Under the pieces are notes generated by a model. That model searched no databases. It had not been told where the DNA came from and saw nothing but the letters and a program-made list of their open reading frames with translations. The position numbers and the translations under genes are program-made. Shown in pieces: positions 1-9,197 of a DNA stretch of 64,000 nt. This DNA comes from DRPG01 sp964655065 (GTDB taxonomy: Bacteria > Myxococcota_A > UBA796 > GCA-2862545), in contig CAZZLC010000008.1 in assembly GCA_964655065.1 (NCBI GenBank), positions 1-64,000 on the forward strand, read 5' to 3'. Numbering within the stretch: the stretch's first letter is position 1; each line of letters starts with the position of its first letter.

Positions 1-5
1 CGACC

Positions 6-812
6 TCAATCGTCGTGGACCACCCAGGTCCCTTCGTGCCGGCGAAACAGCTGTGGGCTCCCCAGATACGGCAAGGGTCGCGCGAAGGCGTCCTTCACGA
101 TGTCGCGCATCCCGTCGAGGGCAAACGCGTCGCGGGTGCCGGCCACGAACAGCAGGTCTCGGGCGGGGGCGGCCACCACGACGTGGCCGGCGACGCGCTC
201 GGCCAGCCAGGTCCACAGGGAGTCGACCAGCATCAGCGTCAGCTCGTAGTTCCCGCCGCAGGCAAGCCCGAAGGGCGGGCGGTCGCCGAGGACCCGAATC
301 TCGGGCTGCACCTCCTCGACGGTCTGTTTCAGCGCGATCCTCGCGGCATCGAGGGCGTCGCGTCCCGTCGTCTCGAGTTGGTCGGTGGAGAGGTAGCTCA
401 GGTGGCGCTCGGTGTCTGCCACCACCAATCCCACGAGGTCCGGGGTGACCCGCGTGACGGCGACCTGGCGACGGTTGGTGACCAGCGCCTCGAGCGCATC
501 CTCGGGTCGGACCACCATGCGCAGGCAGCTCAGGAGCTCCTCACCTTCGGGAAACGCGTGGGGCATGGCCAGGAGCTGCTCGATCTCGTGATCGAGCGCC
601 GCGGTCAGGCTGATGGGGCCGCGCTCGGTGCGAAGCTGCACTGCCCGCCAGGCGTTCTCGAGATCGGCAAAGACCCGTCGTCCGTCGGGCAGCTCGGCCT
701 CGACGACGCCTCCCTCTACGAGCCGTGCGTCGATGCGTCCGTCGCGGGTGCGCAGGCGCTCGATCAGGGACCTCGCGAACGGGGTCGGCTCTTCGTCTTG
801 CTCAGTGGACAC
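6..812 (-). CDS. DUF1444-like cytosolic protein
   Basis: A 268-residue protein with no signal peptide. It resembles the DUF1444 (YtpQ-like) family, whose biochemical role is unknown. The C-terminal third has a hydrophobic core followed by VVVAAPARDLLFVAGT, and ends in a short segment with charged and aromatic residues (RRHEGTWVVHDD). I chose the GTG start because GGAG lies about five bases upstream; upstream in-frame codons give low-complexity Arg/Ala/Pro residues typical of non-coding translation. It is divergent from the universal stress protein gene across about 290 bases. A second protein with the same C-terminal signature, but lipid-anchored, lies at 25653-26531. The family assignment comes from pattern similarity only, so I am moderately sure of it and confident that the gene is real. 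Confidence 0.7.
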   Translation of the reverse strand: MSTEQDEEPTPFARSLIERLRTRDGRIDARLVEGGVVEAELPDGRRVFADLENAWRAVQLRTERGPISLTAALDHEIEQLLAMPHAFPEGEELLSCLRMVVRPEDALEALVTNRRQVAVTRVTPDLVGLVVADTERHLSYLSTDQLETTGRDALDAARIALKQTVEEVQPEIRVLGDRPPFGLACGGNYELTLMLVDSLWTWLAERVAGHVVVAAPARDLLFVAGTRDAFALDGMRDIVKDAFARPLPYLGSPQLFRRHEGTWVVHDD

Positions 813-1104
813 GGGGGCTCCGACACCCGCAGCGTACCTGCAGAGCGGACGTGCGGGAACCTCCGCGCGAGGTGGGCGGGGGAAGGTGACGGCGGCGCTG
901 CGGATGCGATGGAGGCGGATGCCCGTCCTCGTAGCCGTGGGCGCGGCCGCAGCGGGCGTGTGGTCGGGGCGCGCGGCCTGGGCTTGGAGGGCGTCGGGCA
1001 CCGTGATCGGGGTCGACGCGGCTTCTCGGCCCTTCGGAAGGTCTCGCACGACGCCAGCGCCTCGCCCTGGGACGGCGTTGTGCGAGAATGTCGAAGGGGG
1101 CACC

Positions 1105-1902
1105 GTGAACATCCTCGTCGCCGTCGACCTTCGCGACCGACCCTCGACCGTCGTGTCCCACGCGCTGCAGTGGGCCACCCGGCTCGACGGCAGGCTCCAC
1201 CTCCGCTCGGTGCACGCCGAGCCCGAGGACCGCATCGGTCTCGCCCTCGACCCGGACCCGGAGGCGGAATGGCGGCGGATGCTGCCGGAGGAGCATCGCT
1301 TGCTCGCCGAGGTGGCCTCCGCGATCCCCGACGCCCTGGCTGGCCGCCACGAGCTGGTTCCCGGGCCACCGGTCCCTGCTCTCGTCGAAGCGGCCGAGGG
1401 CTTCGACCTCACGATCGTGGGCACCCACGGTCGCCGTCACCTCGAGCTGCTCGCCGAGGGCTCGGTGGCCGCGCACGTCGTCCGGATGGTGACGCAGCCC
1501 GTGTTGGTCGTACCGCTGGTGGAGCCCGGCGGACTCCCCCAGCCCCTGAAGATCATGGTGGGCGTGGAGTCGCTCGACACGTCCTGGGCGAGCGCTCGGC
1601 TCGCCTGCGCGTGGTTCGGGGACGGGATCGATCTACACGTCGTGCACGTCGAGCCGGACCAGCCGTGGGCGGAGGCGCCAGCGTGGCGAGCTCGGCTCGA
1701 CGAGGCGGGCATCTCCGCCACGGTCCACGAAGCCCGCGGAGCGGCGACGGCCGACAGCTTGGCCGCCGTCGCCGACCAGCTGAGCCCCGACCTGGTCGTG
1801 GTGAGGACGCACGGACGAACCGGCGTCTCGCGGCTGGTCCAGGGGAGCGTCTCCGAGCGACTGCTCCGCCTGGTACACCGGCCCGTCCTCGTGCTCGCCT
1901 GA
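1105..1902 (+). CDS. Tandem universal stress protein (two Usp domains)
   Basis: A 265-residue cytosolic protein made of two UspA-like domains, residues about 1-135 and 145-265. Domain 1 opens with NILVAVDL and carries the nucleotide-binding pattern G-2x-G-9x-G-S (GTHG...GS) near residue 110, followed by the typical QPVLVVPL strand. Domain 2 has the same layout, but the first Gly of the motif is Arg (RTHG...GS), so its ATP binding may be altered. Proteins of this family bind ATP or AMP and help cells survive energy or redox stress. The GTG start follows a purine-rich GAAGGGGG; residues encoded upstream look non-coding. Its end is six bases from the end of the convergent FKBP gene. Confidence 0.88.
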   Translation: MNILVAVDLRDRPSTVVSHALQWATRLDGRLHLRSVHAEPEDRIGLALDPDPEAEWRRMLPEEHRLLAEVASAIPDALAGRHELVPGPPVPALVEAAEGFDLTIVGTHGRRHLELLAEGSVAAHVVRMVTQPVLVVPLVEPGGLPQPLKIMVGVESLDTSWASARLACAWFGDGIDLHVVHVEPDQPWAEAPAWRARLDEAGISATVHEARGAATADSLAAVADQLSPDLVVVRTHGRTGVSRLVQGSVSERLLRLVHRPVLVLA

Positions 1903-1908
1903 CGGGAC

Positions 1909-3168
1909 CTACTCGGGCGCGGGCGCCTTCGTGCCGCCCGGAGCGGCCGCCGGGTTCGCAGGCCGCTTCGGGAGCGAGGTGACGTCGACCACCTGGATGT
2001 CCATGATCAGGTCGCCCTGGGGCGCACGTGGGTTGCCGGCCGGGAATCCCTGGGCGGCGGGAATCCACGCCCGCGCCTTGTCGCCCTCGGAGAGCTCCAT
2101 CACGACCTCTCGCCAGCCGGGGATCGGCGTGCGCTGGACCGGCACCCGCGCCGGCTTGTCGCTGGAGAACGTGCTGTCGATCATCTTTCCGTCGCTGGCC
2201 GTCCACAGCGTGTAGTTCATGCCCACGATGTCGGTGGTCTCGATCTTGTCGCCGGCGCCCTCTTCGAGCAGCTGGTACGAGACGCCGGACTCGGTCTTCT
2301 TCGCGTCGGCGGGCGGGCTGGTGTCGGGGATCGGGAGCGGCTTCTCGATCTTCTCGATCGTGAAGTCGAAGATGACGGGGCTGTCGGGCATGCCGGGCAC
2401 CTTGTCAAAGCCGGCGGGGACGTAGGCCACGACGCGCTGGCCCTCGACGAGGTTCGTCACGATCTCCTTCCAGCTCGGCAGGAGATCGGAGACGCGGCTG
2501 CGGGGCGTCTGGGGTGCTCCGAAGGAGCTCTGGATGGGCTTGCCCTCGGGGGTCCAGCCGGCGAACTCGAAGTGCACGATGTCGTCGGCGCCGACCTTCT
2601 CGGTGCCCGTGCCCTTCACGACGGTCACGTAGGCGATCCCGTTCTCGGTCTTCGGGGCGTCGGCGGGCGCCTCGAGCTGCTCCGGCGGCACGGGCGGGTT
2701 GTCGATCTCGAGGAGCTCGACGTCGAAGGTGAGCATGCCGGCGGGCTTGCCCGGCTGGCCCCGATAGGCGAGCTCCTCCGGGATCCAGAACCGACGCTTC
2801 TCGCCGACCACCATGAGCTGCAGGCCCTCGGTCCAGCCGGCGATCACCTGGTTCAGACCAAAGGTCGAGGGCTCTCCACGCTCGAGCGAGCTGTCGAAGC
2901 GCTCGCCGTCGCTCGCCGTCCAGCCGGTGTAGTGCACGGTGACTCGGGCCCTCGGCGTGGGCTTCTCCGTACCCGTTCCCTTCTTCAGGACCTTGGAGGC
3001 GAGGCCGCTCTCCGTGACCTCGGCGCTGTCGGGCGGCGCGGCCACGTCCTCGGGCGTGGGGGGAGGTCCCGCCGGCTCTGCCTCTTCGGTCTTCGCGGCG
3101 TCACCATCGGCGGCATCGGTGCCCCCGCTGCAGGCCACCATCAACGCCACCACCATCCAACTCGCCAC
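1909..3168 (-). CDS. Triple-FKBP-domain lipoprotein, putative peptidyl-prolyl isomerase
   Basis: A 419-residue lipoprotein. The signal peptide ends in a lipobox with Cys13 (LMVAC), followed by an acidic, Pro-rich linker. Three FKBP-type domains follow: about residues 50-155 (VTVHYTGW, FDSS, VIAGWTEGLQLM), 165-270 and 285-395. The first keeps most FKBP signature residues. In the second and third the active-site loop is divergent (HFEFAGW, MNYTLW), so they may be chaperone-like rather than catalytic. The family catalyses cis-trans isomerisation of prolyl bonds, here probably in the periplasm on a membrane anchor. The GTG start has a perfect AGGAGG five bases upstream. The lipase gene lies upstream on the same strand, 49 bases away. 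Confidence 0.9.
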   Translation of the reverse strand: MASWMVVALMVACSGGTDAADGDAAKTEEAEPAGPPPTPEDVAAPPDSAEVTESGLASKVLKKGTGTEKPTPRARVTVHYTGWTASDGERFDSSLERGEPSTFGLNQVIAGWTEGLQLMVVGEKRRFWIPEELAYRGQPGKPAGMLTFDVELLEIDNPPVPPEQLEAPADAPKTENGIAYVTVVKGTGTEKVGADDIVHFEFAGWTPEGKPIQSSFGAPQTPRSRVSDLLPSWKEIVTNLVEGQRVVAYVPAGFDKVPGMPDSPVIFDFTIEKIEKPLPIPDTSPPADAKKTESGVSYQLLEEGAGDKIETTDIVGMNYTLWTASDGKMIDSTFSSDKPARVPVQRTPIPGWREVVMELSEGDKARAWIPAAQGFPAGNPRAPQGDLIMDIQVVDVTSLPKRPANPAAAPGGTKAPAPE

Positions 3169-3217
3169 ACCGACCTCCTGGGCTCTCGGCTGCGCGAGGC
3201 TAACACTCGCAGCGCGA

Positions 3218-4411
3218 TCAGCGACCCGCGAGCGCAGCGCGGACGGCTACGTAGACCGCGGGATGGCTCTGGACCTGGTGGTGAAGGACGCCAGGGAACG
3301 TCTCGATCGCGACTCGGTCGTGACGGACCTCCGGGCCCGAGGCGCTCGGCACCTGCACGAGCAGGTCACCGACGAGGTCGCCCACCGGACCGTCGGCTGC
3401 GGTGGCGGCGAGGAAGGTGCAGCGGACATCGGGCAGTCCCGAGGTTGCCGCGGCCTTCAGCTCCTGGATCCCGGGGCTGCGCGACTCGAGGATGCGAGCC
3501 AGGACCTGCGTTGCGGGAGACTCCAGGGAGCCGAACCCTCTGGCGCCGAGGTCGGCCATGGCCGCGAGGGGCGCACCCAGGTGAGGGGTTGACAGCGTCA
3601 CGAGGTCGGACCACCGTGTGGGCCAGGTGTGGCCCGCCTCGTTGGCCGCATCGCCTGCGGACCGGGAGACCAGGCCGCCCATGCTGTGGGCCACGAGAAC
3701 GATTCGCTCCGGATCCCACGCCGCGGTGAGCTCCTCGAGCTGCGCGCTCAGGGCCGCTCCGTTGTCCGCCACGGGCCGGCCCGTATTGTAGCGGGTGTAG
3801 ACGGGCTCGAGCCCGAGGTCTCGCTCGAGCAGCGTACCGAAGGTCGCCGCGGGGTCGCCGTGGTAGGCCTGTGCCCCGAGACACCACGACCACTCGGTCG
3901 TTGCCAGGCCGTGCACGAGGACGACGAGGCTCGGCCGGTCGTCCCGGGACGGCGGGGGACTCGTGAGGTAGGCGTCCCGGTGTCGGAGCACGAAGCCCAG
4001 GTCCAGCGGCGCGGTGTTGGCCTGGAGCCGGTCGCCGAAGACGCCATTGACCAGCCCGAGCGCGGCGTCCTCGAGCCACGGGGGCGAGCCGGCGACGTCG
4101 GAACGGAGCGGGATGGGCGGACCGTGGGCCGTCGGGGGGAGCACCGCCGCGATTCCGGCGTCGGAGACGGCCTCGACGACACGGTTCACGCCCGTCACCG
4201 TGCCGAGCACGGAGTCGGTCACGAGCCGCCGCACGTCGTCGATCACCTCGGCCGTCCCGGCGACCTCGGGCCCGAGGCGGTCCGTCACGAACCGCGCGAT
4301 GCGGGCGGCGGACTCGTTGCCTTCGCGGACGAGGGCGGTCGTGGCATCCACCGCATCGTGAGCGAGGGCCTTCCAGCCTGCCCACCGCGGCCCGGGTTCG
4401 TCGGTCGGCAC
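3218..4411 (-). CDS. Alpha/beta hydrolase, lipase/PGAP1-like
   Basis: A 397-residue alpha/beta hydrolase. The oxyanion strand LVVLVHGLATT is followed by the nucleophile elbow GHSMGG, with Ser243 as the predicted nucleophile, and a VTLSTPHLGAP segment typical of lipases and PGAP1-like esterases. The N-terminal 130 residues are helical with no catalytic motif. No signal peptide is visible, so it is probably cytosolic or peripheral. It may hydrolyse an ester of a lipid or small molecule; the substrate cannot be read from sequence. I chose GTG with GGAGG upstream rather than an earlier codon that would run into the divergent ABC gene. The two genes are divergent across 88 bases, which should hold both promoters. 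Confidence 0.82.
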   Translation of the reverse strand: MPTDEPGPRWAGWKALAHDAVDATTALVREGNESAARIARFVTDRLGPEVAGTAEVIDDVRRLVTDSVLGTVTGVNRVVEAVSDAGIAAVLPPTAHGPPIPLRSDVAGSPPWLEDAALGLVNGVFGDRLQANTAPLDLGFVLRHRDAYLTSPPPSRDDRPSLVVLVHGLATTEWSWCLGAQAYHGDPAATFGTLLERDLGLEPVYTRYNTGRPVADNGAALSAQLEELTAAWDPERIVLVAHSMGGLVSRSAGDAANEAGHTWPTRWSDLVTLSTPHLGAPLAAMADLGARGFGSLESPATQVLARILESRSPGIQELKAAATSGLPDVRCTFLAATAADGPVGDLVGDLLVQVPSASGPEVRHDRVAIETFPGVLHHQVQSHPAVYVAVRAALAGR

Positions 4412-4499
4412 GGGACCTCCACCACACCGGCAAGCCGCGTGCGTCGGCCCGGGATAACCCGGACCGTCGCTGCAATCCGCAACTCCCCCAGGAGTCGTC

Positions 4500-5222
4500 G
4501 TGTCGATGCCGATCGTCGCCGTCCGCGGCCTCACGAAGCGCTACGGTGAGACCCTCGCCGTCCACGACCTGACCTTCGACCTTCCTCCGGGCAGGGTGCT
4601 CGCCATGGTCGGCCCCAACGGGGCGGGCAAGACCACGAGCCTACGCGTGGTCGCGGGCATCATCAAGCCGACCGCGGGCACGGCCGAGGTCCAGGGCTTC
4701 GACGTCCGGCGCCACCCGGTCGACGCCAAGCGACGCACCGCGTGGGTCCCTCACGACCCCAAGCTCTTCGACGCGCTGACCGTGATGGAGCATCTCGAGT
4801 TCGTGGCGGCGACCTGGGGGACGTCGTCGTACCGGGAGGCTGGCGAGTCGCTGCTCGAGCGCTTCGAGCTCCTCGGCAAGCGGGACGAGGTGGCGCAGGC
4901 CCTGTCGACGGGCATGCGACAGAAGCTCGCGCTCTGCTGTGCAGCCCTCCACCGACCCGACCTCTTCATGCTCGACGAGCCGATGACGGGCCTCGATCCC
5001 CGGGGCATCCGTACGATGAAGGCGTGGGTGGCCGAGGAGGCCGATCGAGGCGCCAGTGTCATCATCAGCTCGCACCTGCTCACCGTCGTGGCCGACACCT
5101 GCACGGACCTGCTGATCCTGGTGCGGGGAGAGGCCCGCTTCTTCGGCACGGTGGCGGAGGCGCAGGCGCGCTACGGCAGCGACGACCTCGAGTCGCTCTT
5201 CTTCGAGGCCACGGGCACGTGA
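4500..5222 (+). CDS. ABC exporter ATP-binding protein
   Basis: A 240-residue ABC ATPase with all the motifs needed for ATP hydrolysis: Walker A GPNGAGKT near residue 40, an LSTGMRQK signature in place of LSGGQ, Walker B LFMLDEP, a D-loop (GLDP) and the switch His in SSHLL. The LSTGMRQ signature is common in ABC-2/CcmA-type export ATPases. The GTG start follows AGGAG. The stop codon overlaps the GTG of the next gene by four bases, so ATPase and permease are almost certainly translated together. The substrate is unknown. Confidence 0.93.
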   Translation: MSMPIVAVRGLTKRYGETLAVHDLTFDLPPGRVLAMVGPNGAGKTTSLRVVAGIIKPTAGTAEVQGFDVRRHPVDAKRRTAWVPHDPKLFDALTVMEHLEFVAATWGTSSYREAGESLLERFELLGKRDEVAQALSTGMRQKLALCCAALHRPDLFMLDEPMTGLDPRGIRTMKAWVAEEADRGASVIISSHLLTVVADTCTDLLILVRGEARFFGTVAEAQARYGSDDLESLFFEATGT

Positions 5223-6847
5223 ACCGCCTGCTGGACCGGTGGATGGGCCCCGGGTTGCGCACGCTCGTCGGACTGCGGGTGCGGGCAGCGCTGCGGACTT
5301 CGGTCGGCCGCCTTCGCACGCCGAGTGGCTGGGTGGTACCGCTCGCCGTCGCCGGCGTCTGGTCGCTGGCCGTCGTTGCACGGGTGTTCCAGGACGAAGC
5401 CCCTCGCTTCTCCACCGACACCTTCGAGCGCATCGGTCCCGCCGTGCTGGCCGCGGGATGGGCGGCCCTGGTCTCGCTGCGTGGGGGTGGCGAGCAGATC
5501 GGGTTTTCCCCGGCCGAGGCCGACCAGCTCTTCGCCGCACCGCACACCGAGCGTCAGCTCCTGCGCTACAAGCTCGCGCTGCTCGTCGTCACCTGGACGG
5601 TGGCGGCCGCGCTTCTCGGGCCTCTGGCGAGCGTGTACACGCGTGCTGCAATCGCCGGACCGCTGGTGGCCGGACTGCTGTTCCCGGGGCTCCAGTTGTC
5701 CGTCATGAACGTGGCCTTGCTGGTCGACCGTCGGAGCGGTGTCGGCAGCCGACTCGGGCTGTTCGCCATCCTGCTGGCACTGGTCGGTGCCTCGCTCGGG
5801 GTCGTGCCCGACGAGGCGACCGGACTCGTCGATGGCATCGAGGCGGTGGTCCAGCATCCCGTGGGCCAGGTGGTCCTGCTGCCCTTCGCCGCCGCGACCT
5901 GGCTGTTTCTCTCCGAGGACCCGCAGGTGCTCGCGCAGGCCGCTCTCGTCCTGCTGCTCTCGAACCTCGGTCTCGCCGCCCTGGTGCTCGTTCAGGGGAG
6001 GTCGACGTGGATCGAGCAGGCGGCCACTGGGGCCCAGCGGCGCGCCACCCTCGTCGAGCGGTACCGGTCGGGCGGCCTCGGCGCCAACGGCGCCCTGTGG
6101 AAGGTCGCGGTACCTCGACCGCCGACACTCGGCGGGATCGGACCCATCGCCTGGCGCCGGATCATCGAGATGGTGAGGCGGCCGTTGTCGTTTCTCGCGT
6201 TCCTCTGGCCCCTGGGGGCCGCGGCGTCCGTCGGATTCGTGGCTCACGTCACCTACGGTAGGGACCAACCCGAGGTCGTGGCTGTCACGGCGCTCGCGAG
6301 CCTGGGCTGGACCCTTCTCCTCGTGCCGAGCAGCCTTCGGCTGGACTTCCGCTCCGACCTCGACCGCATTGACCAGCTCCTCGCCCTGCCGCGCCCTGCA
6401 CTGGCCATCGTGGTCGGGCAGCTCCTGCCGATGACTGCGCTCCTCGCGTTCGCCGCGGAGCTCGTCGTGGCCGTCTCGGCGCTCTGGCAGCCCGACCTGG
6501 CCGCCTGGTGTGGCTTTGCCGCCGTCGTCGCACCGCTCGCCGCAAGCCTGGTGGTGACGACCGAGAACCTGACGTTCCTGTGGCTACCCGTGCGGATCGA
6601 GACTGGGGAGGCGGCCCTGCAGTCGGTGGGTCGAAACCTGTTCACGGCGCTGCTGTCCTACATGGTGAACGTCGTGCTGCTTTCGGTCACCATCGGCATC
6701 GGGGTCGTCGTGGGGTGGGTCCTGGATCGGATCGCGCTCGGAGCGGCCATCACCGCCACGGCGCTCGCGCTGTCGACACTCGCGATGCTCGGACTGGCCG
6801 CCTGGCGGTTTCGCACCTTCGATCCATCGCGAGACGTCCCTGGCTGA
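5219..6847 (+). CDS. ABC exporter permease, large membrane subunit
   Basis: A 542-residue polytopic membrane protein with about a dozen hydrophobic segments in two groups (about residues 25-260 and 320-535), separated by a soluble stretch rich in Arg and Thr. The pattern fits the 'putative ABC exporter' permeases that pair with CcmA-like ATPases; no substrate-specific motif is recognised. GTG at 5219 overlaps the stop of the ATPase, which fixes the start. The ATPase and this protein probably form one exporter. A second ATPase/permease pair of similar layout is at 58.7-61.0 kb. Confidence 0.85.
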   Translation: MNRLLDRWMGPGLRTLVGLRVRAALRTSVGRLRTPSGWVVPLAVAGVWSLAVVARVFQDEAPRFSTDTFERIGPAVLAAGWAALVSLRGGGEQIGFSPAEADQLFAAPHTERQLLRYKLALLVVTWTVAAALLGPLASVYTRAAIAGPLVAGLLFPGLQLSVMNVALLVDRRSGVGSRLGLFAILLALVGASLGVVPDEATGLVDGIEAVVQHPVGQVVLLPFAAATWLFLSEDPQVLAQAALVLLLSNLGLAALVLVQGRSTWIEQAATGAQRRATLVERYRSGGLGANGALWKVAVPRPPTLGGIGPIAWRRIIEMVRRPLSFLAFLWPLGAAASVGFVAHVTYGRDQPEVVAVTALASLGWTLLLVPSSLRLDFRSDLDRIDQLLALPRPALAIVVGQLLPMTALLAFAAELVVAVSALWQPDLAAWCGFAAVVAPLAASLVVTTENLTFLWLPVRIETGEAALQSVGRNLFTALLSYMVNVVLLSVTIGIGVVVGWVLDRIALGAAITATALALSTLAMLGLAAWRFRTFDPSRDVPG

Positions 6848-6931
6848 GCGCTCGGGCGCCCCGACGTCGCGGCGCCGCCGGGGCGCGGACCCGGTCCAGC
6901 GATCGATACGTCGGCTCCCCTGGAGGTCCCC

Positions 6932-7522
6932 GTGTCGACCATGATGCTCGCGTATACCTTGCTCGCCTGTGCCAACCCGCCGCCGGCTCCGTCCGCGCCC
7001 TCGTCCGCTCCGCCGGCCGCCGCCCCCGTGGCCGCCGAGGCCTCGGTCACCGGCCTGTCGCTCACCGCGTTGAGCGGGACTCCCCTGCCGCCCGGCACGC
7101 TCGAGGGCAAGGCGGTGGTCTTCGTGAACGTGGCGAGCAAGTGTGGCTACACGCCGCAGTACGAGGGCCTGCAGGCGCTCTATGAGGCGCGCAGGGACGA
7201 AGGCCTCGTCGTCGTCGGGGTTCCCTCCAACCAGTTCGGAGGACAGGAACCCGGCAACGCCGAGCAGATCCAACAGTTCTGCAAGCTCAACTACGGCGTC
7301 ACGTTCCCCCTGCTGGAGAAGCAGGACGTGAAGGGCCCCAATCAGTCGCCCCTCTACGCGCGGCTCGTGGGCTCGGGGGTCGGCGGGGGCGCCGACGTGA
7401 AGTGGAACTTCGAGAAGTTCGTGGTCGGGAGGGACGGTCGTGTGCTGGCACGCTTCCCGAGCCGCGTCACTCCCGCCGACCCGAAGCTCGCCGCTGCGAT
7501 CGACCGCGCCCTCGGGAGCTGA
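6932..7522 (+). CDS. Glutathione peroxidase-family lipoprotein
   Basis: A 196-residue thiol peroxidase of the glutathione peroxidase family. A short signal peptide ends at Cys13 (LLAC) and a Pro/Ala-rich linker follows, so the enzyme is probably lipid-anchored in the periplasm. The catalytic tetrad is visible: Cys71 in NVASKCGYTPQ, Gln in PSNQFGGQEPG, Trp and Asn in KWNFEKF. It has Cys rather than selenocysteine, so it is more likely to use thioredoxin-like donors than glutathione. It would remove peroxides or lipid hydroperoxides, which suits a cell making unsaturated lipids, though that link is inference. The gene stands alone, 84 bases after the ABC permease. Confidence 0.92.
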   Translation: MSTMMLAYTLLACANPPPAPSAPSSAPPAAAPVAAEASVTGLSLTALSGTPLPPGTLEGKAVVFVNVASKCGYTPQYEGLQALYEARRDEGLVVVGVPSNQFGGQEPGNAEQIQQFCKLNYGVTFPLLEKQDVKGPNQSPLYARLVGSGVGGGADVKWNFEKFVVGRDGRVLARFPSRVTPADPKLAAAIDRALGS

Positions 7523-7625
7523 TCGCTGGACGTGAGCTCCGACCCGAGCGGATGGTCATTCGGGCCCCCGGCGACGACCCTCGCGTGTGACCCGCATCCA
7601 CGAGGGCCGCGCGGTGCCGGGTTCG

Positions 7626-7646
7626 GAAGCGTCGAAGGGACGCTTC
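7626..7646. terminator. Hairpin between convergent genes, possible bidirectional terminator
   Basis: An 8-base perfect inverted repeat (GAAGCGTC / GACGCTTC) with a 5-base loop sits between the glutathione peroxidase gene and the convergent oxidoreductase gene, touching the stop codon of the latter. There is no U-tract on either side, so intrinsic termination is uncertain. Confidence 0.35.
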
Positions 7647-8769
7647 AGCGGCTCGGGTCGACCAGGAACTTCTCGCCCGTCGCCTTGCGGTCGTAGGCGC
7701 GCACCACGTCGGGCTCGAGCATCTCTTCGAGGCCGATGGTTCGCGTGTAGTGGCTCGCGAAGACGCCGTTGCGCTCCTCGACGGCGAACTTGCGCATCGC
7801 CATGGTGCGCTCTGGTCCGACCTTCGCGAGCTCCGGGGTCAGCAGCCACCCGCCGACGCCCCACTGCATGCCCATCCCTGCCGTGAGGTTCATCGGGCCG
7901 AGGTCGAGCCTCCCGTAGACGTAGACCTGCTTGTGCACGCCCGAGCCGTACACGGTGAACTGGACTCCGCGCTTTGCCTGGGCCTGCTCCATCGCGACGA
8001 GGATGTCGTTCACCAGACGCCCGCCGCTGATCGCATCGAACGCGAGGGTCGCTCCCGTCTCGGCGAGCGCGTCAATCAGGGAGGAGAAGAAGCCGTCAGC
8101 CGTGGAGTCGAGGACGTGGGTGAGCCCGATCCCGGTAAGGAGGTCCCGCTGGGCCTCGGACCGCACGATCGCCACGAGTGGCACGTCGCGGGCGAGGCAG
8201 AGCTTGGCGAGCATCTGGCCGAGGTTCGACGCGGCGGCGGTGTGCACGATCGCGCTGTGCCCTTCGCGCTCCATCGTCTCGAGAAAGGCTTGCGCGGTCA
8301 TCGGGTTCACGAAGAGCGAGGCGCCCTCGGCAGGAGCGGCGCCCTCGGGCAGCGCCACCACCCGCTTGGCCTTCATCACCCGGTGGGTGCGCAGCATGCT
8401 GCCCCCGACCACGGTGACGACCCGTCCGAGCAGGGCCCGGGCGGCGCTACCGGCCGCCACCACGGTTCCCGCGCCTTCGTTGCCCACCGACAGCTTCTTG
8501 CCGACCCGGCTCGCGACCATTCGGCGGGCCGCCGCAGCGAGGTCTGCGACGAACGCCGGGTGACCGGCGACCGTCTCGCGGCGAGCCGTCGACAGGTCGG
8601 CCGGCCCGGTCAGCAGGCCGAGGTCACTCGGGTTGATGGGGACGGCCTGCATCGCGACGACCACCTCGTCGTCGGCGGGTGCCGGCACCTCGAGAGGCTC
8701 GACCGAGAGAACGAGGCGTCCGTCGTCGGTGACGGTGCTGAACAGCTGGCGGGGTGGAGTGGCGTCCAC
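7645..8769 (-). CDS. MDR-superfamily quinone oxidoreductase / zinc-free alcohol dehydrogenase-like
   Basis: A 374-residue medium-chain dehydrogenase/reductase. The N-terminal GroES-like part contains PINPSDLG and GNEGAGTVVAAG. The Rossmann part has TAAASNLGQML in place of the usual GxGxxG, followed by RSEAQRDLL for NADPH ribose contact. The zinc-ligand cysteines are absent, which points to a quinone reductase or enoyl reductase rather than an alcohol dehydrogenase. The GTG start has GGAGG six bases upstream. It is transcribed away from the lipid operon, sharing the 428-base divergent region at 8770-9197. Enoyl reductases of this fold exist, so a role in reducing products of the neighbouring synthase is possible but not shown. 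Confidence 0.85.
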   Translation of the reverse strand: MDATPPRQLFSTVTDDGRLVLSVEPLEVPAPADDEVVVAMQAVPINPSDLGLLTGPADLSTARRETVAGHPAFVADLAAAARRMVASRVGKKLSVGNEGAGTVVAAGSAARALLGRVVTVVGGSMLRTHRVMKAKRVVALPEGAAPAEGASLFVNPMTAQAFLETMEREGHSAIVHTAAASNLGQMLAKLCLARDVPLVAIVRSEAQRDLLTGIGLTHVLDSTADGFFSSLIDALAETGATLAFDAISGGRLVNDILVAMEQAQAKRGVQFTVYGSGVHKQVYVYGRLDLGPMNLTAGMGMQWGVGGWLLTPELAKVGPERTMAMRKFAVEERNGVFASHYTRTIGLEEMLEPDVVRAYDRKATGEKFLVDPSR

Positions 8770-9197
8770 GATGGGCCTCCGGGGTGTAGCGAATCAACGT
8801 ATGACCGACCGACCCGTCGGGGTCCCTGGAACCTGCCCCATTTGGCGGGTTGATTCGCTTCGAACCTGGCGAATTACCGTCACCTCTCCGGCCGGCCTCG
8901 GGGCCGGTGAGGCGAATTCGCCCTCCCCCGCCGGCCACTGCGGCCACCACCGTGGCGCATTTCCTTCGCAGGGGCCCATGGTGCGCACGTCGTGCCAAAA
9001 GCAATGCGTAGCGTGCCGATTCGCCCAATTCGGCCAGCCCGAAGGCAGGGGGGCTGCATCCTTGGGTGGCACGTGCATTGCACAAGGAACGCCGCTCTCG
9101 GCGACACGCACTTGATCTATATCCCACCGCGCCGTCGACCCGAGATGACGCAACGGCACGCTGCGTCTCCCCTTCCCCCTTACCGTGAGGAATGGCC
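8770..9197. promoter_or_regulatory. Divergent intergenic region with an 11-bp inverted repeat and GGCGAAT-like motifs
   Basis: This 428-base non-coding stretch separates the oxidoreductase gene from the lipid operon. It holds a perfect 11-base inverted repeat, AGCGAATCAAC at 8788-8798 and its complement at 8849-8859, 50 bases apart. The core GCGAAT recurs nearby: near 8866, within the 12-base palindrome GGCGAATTCGCC near 8912, and inverted near 9020. Repeated copies of one core between divergent genes look like a regulator's operator sites. No clear -35/-10 pair stands out, and short open frames here look non-coding. Confidence 0.45.

Noticed and set aside
8794..9159. Short open frames in the region before the acyl-CoA dehydrogenase
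   Set aside because: There is no ribosome binding site or domain, the frames overlap on both strands, and the region carries operator-like repeats.
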